Assembly (NCBI RefSeq): GCF_013385635.1
Contig: NZ_JACAPR010000024.1
Coordinates: forward strand, 1-55,084
Source: Pseudomonas gingeri
Lineage (GTDB): Bacteria > Pseudomonadota > Gammaproteobacteria > Pseudomonadales > Pseudomonadaceae
Direction of reading: 5' to 3'
DNA: 55,084 nt
Shown: in pieces, positions 52,252-55,084 of the stretch
Position numbering within the stretch: the stretch's first letter is position 1
Layout: each line of letters begins with the position of its first letter
Made by a program: the position numbers and the translations under genes
Notes under the pieces: generated by a model
What the model saw: only the letters and a program-made list of their open reading frames with translations
Databases searched by the model: none
Told to the model about the DNA's origin: nothing

Positions 52252-53154
52252 TCACGCCACCCTGGCCGGTGTCGGCCGCAACGGAGTCCCCGGCTTGCGG
52301 AACACCAGCACGTTGCCGAGCATCACCGCCACCAGCCCGCACAGGGCCGGCGCAGTCCAGTGGTAGCCCTCGGCATAGGCCGAGACGTTCAGCGCCACCA
52401 GCGGAAACAGCACCGTGCAATACGCCGCGCGCTCCGGCCCCATGCGCCCGACCAGGGTCAGGTAGGCGGTGAAACCGATCACCGAGCCCGGAATCACCAG
52501 GTACAACAGCGAACCGATATAACGCGTGTTCCACTCCATCTCGAAGGGAATGCCGCGGAACAGGCAGTAGCCGGCCAGCATCGTCGCGCCGTAGAGCATG
52601 CCCCAGGCGTTGGTGGTCAACGGCTTGAGCCCGGCCTTCTGTTGCAGGCTGGACAGCAGGTTGCCAGCCGAGAAAAACAGCGTGCCCAGCAATGCCAAGC
52701 CCAGGCCCAGCACCGTGTTCGGCCCCGCAGTGTGCCCGGACAGTTCCGGCCAGAACAGCAGGCCAAGGCCTAGCAGACCCAGCGCCCCGCCCATCAGCAC
52801 ATTGCGCGCAACCTTCTGCTTGAAGAACACCCGGGCGTTCAGGGCGTTCCACAAAGTCGCCGTGGAAAACACCACCGCCACCAGGCCGCTGGGAATCCAT
52901 TGGCTGGCCGTCAGGAAGCACATGAAGTTCAGGCAGAACAGGCACATGCCCTGGGCCAGGCAGATCAGGTGGCCACGCCGGTTCATCGGCTGCAGGCGCC
53001 GACTGAGCAGCAACACGACGAACAGCACCAGCGCCGCGAGGCCGAAGCGATAGACGATGGACACCGGAATCGCCACCACGCCCAGTTGCAGTTTGAGGGC
53101 AATCCAGGTGGTGCCCCAGATCAGGACGGTCAGCAGGTACAGAAACAGGTTCAT
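52252..53154 (-). CDS. EamA/DMT-family inner-membrane transporter
   Basis: A 300-residue drug/metabolite transporter with ten predicted membrane helices in two EamA repeats (from MNLFLYLLTVLIWGTTWIALK, helix 1, to LCGLVAVMLGNVLVFRKPG, helix 10). Family patterns are WGTTW in helix 1, VVFSTATLWNALNARVFF in the first repeat and VIGFTAYLTLVGRMGPERAAYCTVLFPLVAL in the second. It probably exports amino acids or other small metabolites. It is divergent from an AraC-family regulator 139 bp away, which is a likely local controller. Confidence 0.92.
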   Translation of the reverse strand: MNLFLYLLTVLIWGTTWIALKLQLGVVAIPVSIVYRFGLAALVLFVVLLLSRRLQPMNRRGHLICLAQGMCLFCLNFMCFLTASQWIPSGLVAVVFSTATLWNALNARVFFKQKVARNVLMGGALGLLGLGLLFWPELSGHTAGPNTVLGLGLALLGTLFFSAGNLLSSLQQKAGLKPLTTNAWGMLYGATMLAGYCLFRGIPFEMEWNTRYIGSLLYLVIPGSVIGFTAYLTLVGRMGPERAAYCTVLFPLVALNVSAYAEGYHWTAPALCGLVAVMLGNVLVFRKPGTPLRPTPARVA

Positions 53155-53293
53155 CAGGTGCGTACTCCCAGGGACAGCTTCCAGTGTCGGCCCCTGCCCT
53201 GCGCCGCGCTTGCAGAAACTTGCGCTTTTGTCGGCCCACGGGCTGGCAGCCGGGCGTCGACGGAGTAGGATGCGAGACGTTGGAGAACCGATC

Positions 53294-54169
53294 ATGGCCG
53301 CACTCGATACCCTGCAAGTCTTTCAAGCCCTCAACCGCTCGCCCAACTCCCGCCTGGAGCACAGCGCCGAGTTCGGTGACGGACTGTCGGCGGCCCTGTG
53401 GAGCAATCATCACGACGCCCAGGACTATGAAGCGCCGAGCCATCACACCCTGTCCTGCTACATCGCCGGCGGCACCGGGACGTTTCGCCGTGATCGTCCC
53501 GACAACAAGGGCGGTCCGGACCGGCTCTGTATCCTGCCCGCCGAGCATCAGTCCGGCTGGGTAATCAACGGCAGCCTGCGGCTGGCCCATGTCTATATCA
53601 GCCAGGAACAGTTCGCCCTGGAGTGCATCACGCTGCTGGATCGCGAACCGCGGGCAGTGCACTTGCAGGAGGCGACATTTCTCGAGGATGCACAGCAGGT
53701 CCGGCGCTTTCACCAACTGCTGCGACTGAACTGGAACGAGCCCGGCGAACGCCTGCTGGGCAGCAGCCTGGCCCACGAAATGCTCAGCCATATGCTGCTC
53801 AACCAGGCCGGACTACGCCAGGGCCTGCGGGTTAAAGGGGGATTGGCGGCGTACCAGCGGCGCCTGTTGACGGAATACATCGACAGCCAGTTGGACCAGC
53901 CGCTGAGCCTCGGCCAGTTGGCAGGCCTGTGCAGCCTGTCGGAATACCACTTTGCGCGGATGTTCCGCACCAGCTTCGGCCTGCCGCCACACCAGTATGT
54001 CCTGGCTCGGCGGCTGAGCCGGGCCCGTGAACTGCTGCGTGCTACCAGCCAACCCCTGGGCGAGATCGCCCTGGCCTGCGGTTTTGCCAGCGCCAGCCAT
54101 TTCAGCAATCGCTTGCGCCAGGTCCTCGGTGCAACGCCTGGCGACTATCGGCAGGCGTTTGCACACTAG
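53294..54169 (+). CDS. AraC-family transcriptional regulator
   Basis: A 291-residue AraC/XylS regulator. The C-terminal double helix-turn-helix (about residues 190-288) has PLSLGQLAGLCSLSEYHFARMFRTSFGLPPHQYV and the second motif PLGEIALACGFASASHFSNRLRQVLGATPGDYR. The N-terminal 170 residues form a cupin-like sensor domain (HTLSCYIAGGTGTFRRD, LCILPAEHQSGWVINGSLRLAHVYIS). TGGAG lies 8 nt before ATG 53294. Divergent from the EamA gene, which it probably controls through the 139-bp shared region. Confidence 0.92.
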   Translation: MAALDTLQVFQALNRSPNSRLEHSAEFGDGLSAALWSNHHDAQDYEAPSHHTLSCYIAGGTGTFRRDRPDNKGGPDRLCILPAEHQSGWVINGSLRLAHVYISQEQFALECITLLDREPRAVHLQEATFLEDAQQVRRFHQLLRLNWNEPGERLLGSSLAHEMLSHMLLNQAGLRQGLRVKGGLAAYQRRLLTEYIDSQLDQPLSLGQLAGLCSLSEYHFARMFRTSFGLPPHQYVLARRLSRARELLRATSQPLGEIALACGFASASHFSNRLRQVLGATPGDYRQAFAH

Positions 54170-54189
54170 AACGGCCGAGTTGCCTGGGC

Positions 54190-54414
54190 TCAGGTATCAG
54201 GTTGCTGCTTGACTTCTTTCGACTCGGTCGACGAAGCGTCGACCTTCTGCGCCTGGGCTGTCAGGGTCTTCTGCTCGGCCTGCTCGCGGTTGGCCTGCTG
54301 GCTGAGCTGGAAGTTCTGCCAACGCTCGATAACGCGGTCGGAACCGCCTTCGGCAAAGGCGGCAAAAGAACTGACGGACAATAACCCGGCAACAACCAAT
54401 GTAGACAGTTTCAT
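54190..54414 (-). CDS. Small exported protein of unknown function
   Basis: A 74-residue protein with a clear signal peptide (MKLSTLVVAGLLSVSSFAAFAEGG, cleavage after AFA, about residue 22). The mature part of about 50 residues is polar and Gln/Glu/Lys/Ser-rich (QLSQQANREQAEQKTL), likely helical or disordered in the periplasm. No family is recognised. GGAG lies 9 nt before ATG 54414. The gene converges with the AraC gene, 20 bp away. A possible -10 box TATAAT (minus strand, 54492-54487) lies about 70 bp upstream without a good -35. Confidence 0.75.
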   Translation of the reverse strand: MKLSTLVVAGLLSVSSFAAFAEGGSDRVIERWQNFQLSQQANREQAEQKTLTAQAQKVDASSTESKEVKQQPDT

Positions 54415-54780
54415 GATTTCAATCTCCAAGTATATAAAAGGGAGTACCGTCTGCGCGGTCTGATAATTCAGAAATATTGTCGGGCAATTATATTAAGCAG
54501 CGGTTAACAGCAACATGACTTGCTGATTACATTATTTTCAGAATTAAGTGCAGGACGACCCAGGCTGCCAGAGCTTTACAACCAGGGGCAAGCGACAGGC
54601 AGGCATGGCCTGCCTTGAAGGAAAGGAGACTATTGAAGCAGAAACAACCGGACACTTTAAATTAAATTATTTTTATCAATACATAACGCTGCGTTAATAA
54701 TAACGACGAGTTTCATATCTGGATTATCTTCCATCCAACACTCGTCGGGGCACAATAGTAATGGATATCGAACCACCGAA
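54415..54780. other. AT-rich intergenic region, 366 bp
   Basis: No gene is seen. The region is much richer in A/T than its surroundings and contains the upstream region of the small exported-protein gene, including a TATAAT on the minus strand at 54487-54492. GC-rich stretches return at 54555-54630. Confidence 0.5.
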
Positions 54781-55084
54781 CTGTAGGAGCCGGCTTGCCG
54801 GCGATGGCGTCCGTTCGGGCAATGCATGGCTTATGGGCCTCATCGCTGGCAAGCCAGCTCCTACAGGGGGGCCGGGCCATAACAATCATCGGTGTTGCAC
54901 CGCCGAACTGTGGGAGCCGGCTTGCCGGCGATGGCGTCCGTTCGGGCGATGCATGGCTTATGGGCCTCATCGCTGGCAAGCCAGCTCCTACAGGGGGGCG
55001 GGGGCACAACAATCATCGGTGTTGCACCGCCGAACTGTGGGAGCCGGCTTGCCGGCGATGGCGTCCGTTCGGGCAATGCATGGG
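54781..55084. repeat. Tandem REP array, period 127 bp, cut by the window end
   Basis: GAGCCGGCTTGCCGGCGATG starts at 54787, 54914 and 55041, exactly 127 bp apart. Each complete unit also has the inverted arm CATCGCTGGCAAGCCAGCTCC and a spacer with AACAATCATCGGTGTTGCAC. Two full units and part of a third are present, differing at only a few bases. The array continues beyond the window. Confidence 0.95.

Overview
The window is high-GC gammaproteobacterial chromosome, most likely from a Pseudomonas of the fluorescens group. The evidence is the complete alginate operon in the canonical order, a D-arginine utilisation (dauBAR) cluster beside rhlB as in P. aeruginosa, and many Pseudomonas-type REP hairpins (GGAGCCGGCTTGCCGGC and variants).

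Layout. 0-3.8 kb: an amino-acid-binding protein (minus), a small carboxylesterase, and RhlB helicase with a strong terminator. 3.9-7.9 kb: arginine block dauB, dauA, dauR and a divergent periplasmic binding protein. DauA oxidises D-arginine to the 2-keto acid and DauB reductively aminates it to L-arginine. An AT-rich motif is shared by the dauB and binding-protein promoters. A 103-bp tandem duplication has copied the ribosome-binding site and start of dauA. 8.2-12.5 kb (minus): moaC-moaD-moaE (molybdopterin), a PIN-PhoH ATPase and a polysaccharide-deacetylase-like protein with altered metal-binding motifs. 12.75-13.5 kb: yaaA.

14.0-31.1 kb: alginate locus algD-alg8-alg44-algK-algE-algG-algX-algL-algI-algJ-algF-algA. 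A good AlgU (sigma-22) promoter lies about 470 nt before algD, and the long leader holds an unannotated 57-codon ORF with an ideal Shine-Dalgarno site. GDP-mannuronate is made by AlgA and AlgD. It is polymerised by Alg8/Alg44 under c-di-GMP control, then epimerised, acetylated, protected and exported by AlgG/X/K/L/I/J/F/E. REP or palindromic repeats interrupt the operon only at algD|alg8, algL|algI and algF|algA, close to the boundaries between functional modules.

31.1-34.3 kb: a small membrane protein, a CPPC thioredoxin-like protein, an SDR, and an Xre/MbcA/ParS-RES toxin-antitoxin pair behind a paired palindromic operator. 34.3-34.75 kb: repeat-rich spacer with a gene remnant. 34.76-39.5 kb (minus): four-gene AaeXAB/NodT-like efflux operon. 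39.8-42.9 kb: three tightly linked genes of unknown function, two small and one encoding 762 aa; the large protein has an N-terminus resembling a type III secretion signal. 43-46 kb: a LysR regulator, a seven-unit tandem REP array (about 0.94 kb) and a D-2-hydroxyacid dehydrogenase. 46.0-52.2 kb (minus): a 2043-aa LRR/NEL-like toxin or effector with no recognisable catalytic C-x-D motif. 52.2-54.4 kb: an EamA transporter with divergent AraC regulator and a small exported protein. The window ends inside a second REP array with a 127-bp period.

Coordinates come from reading frames and ribosome-binding sites by eye. Family assignments come from recognised motifs and synteny; no database search was run.
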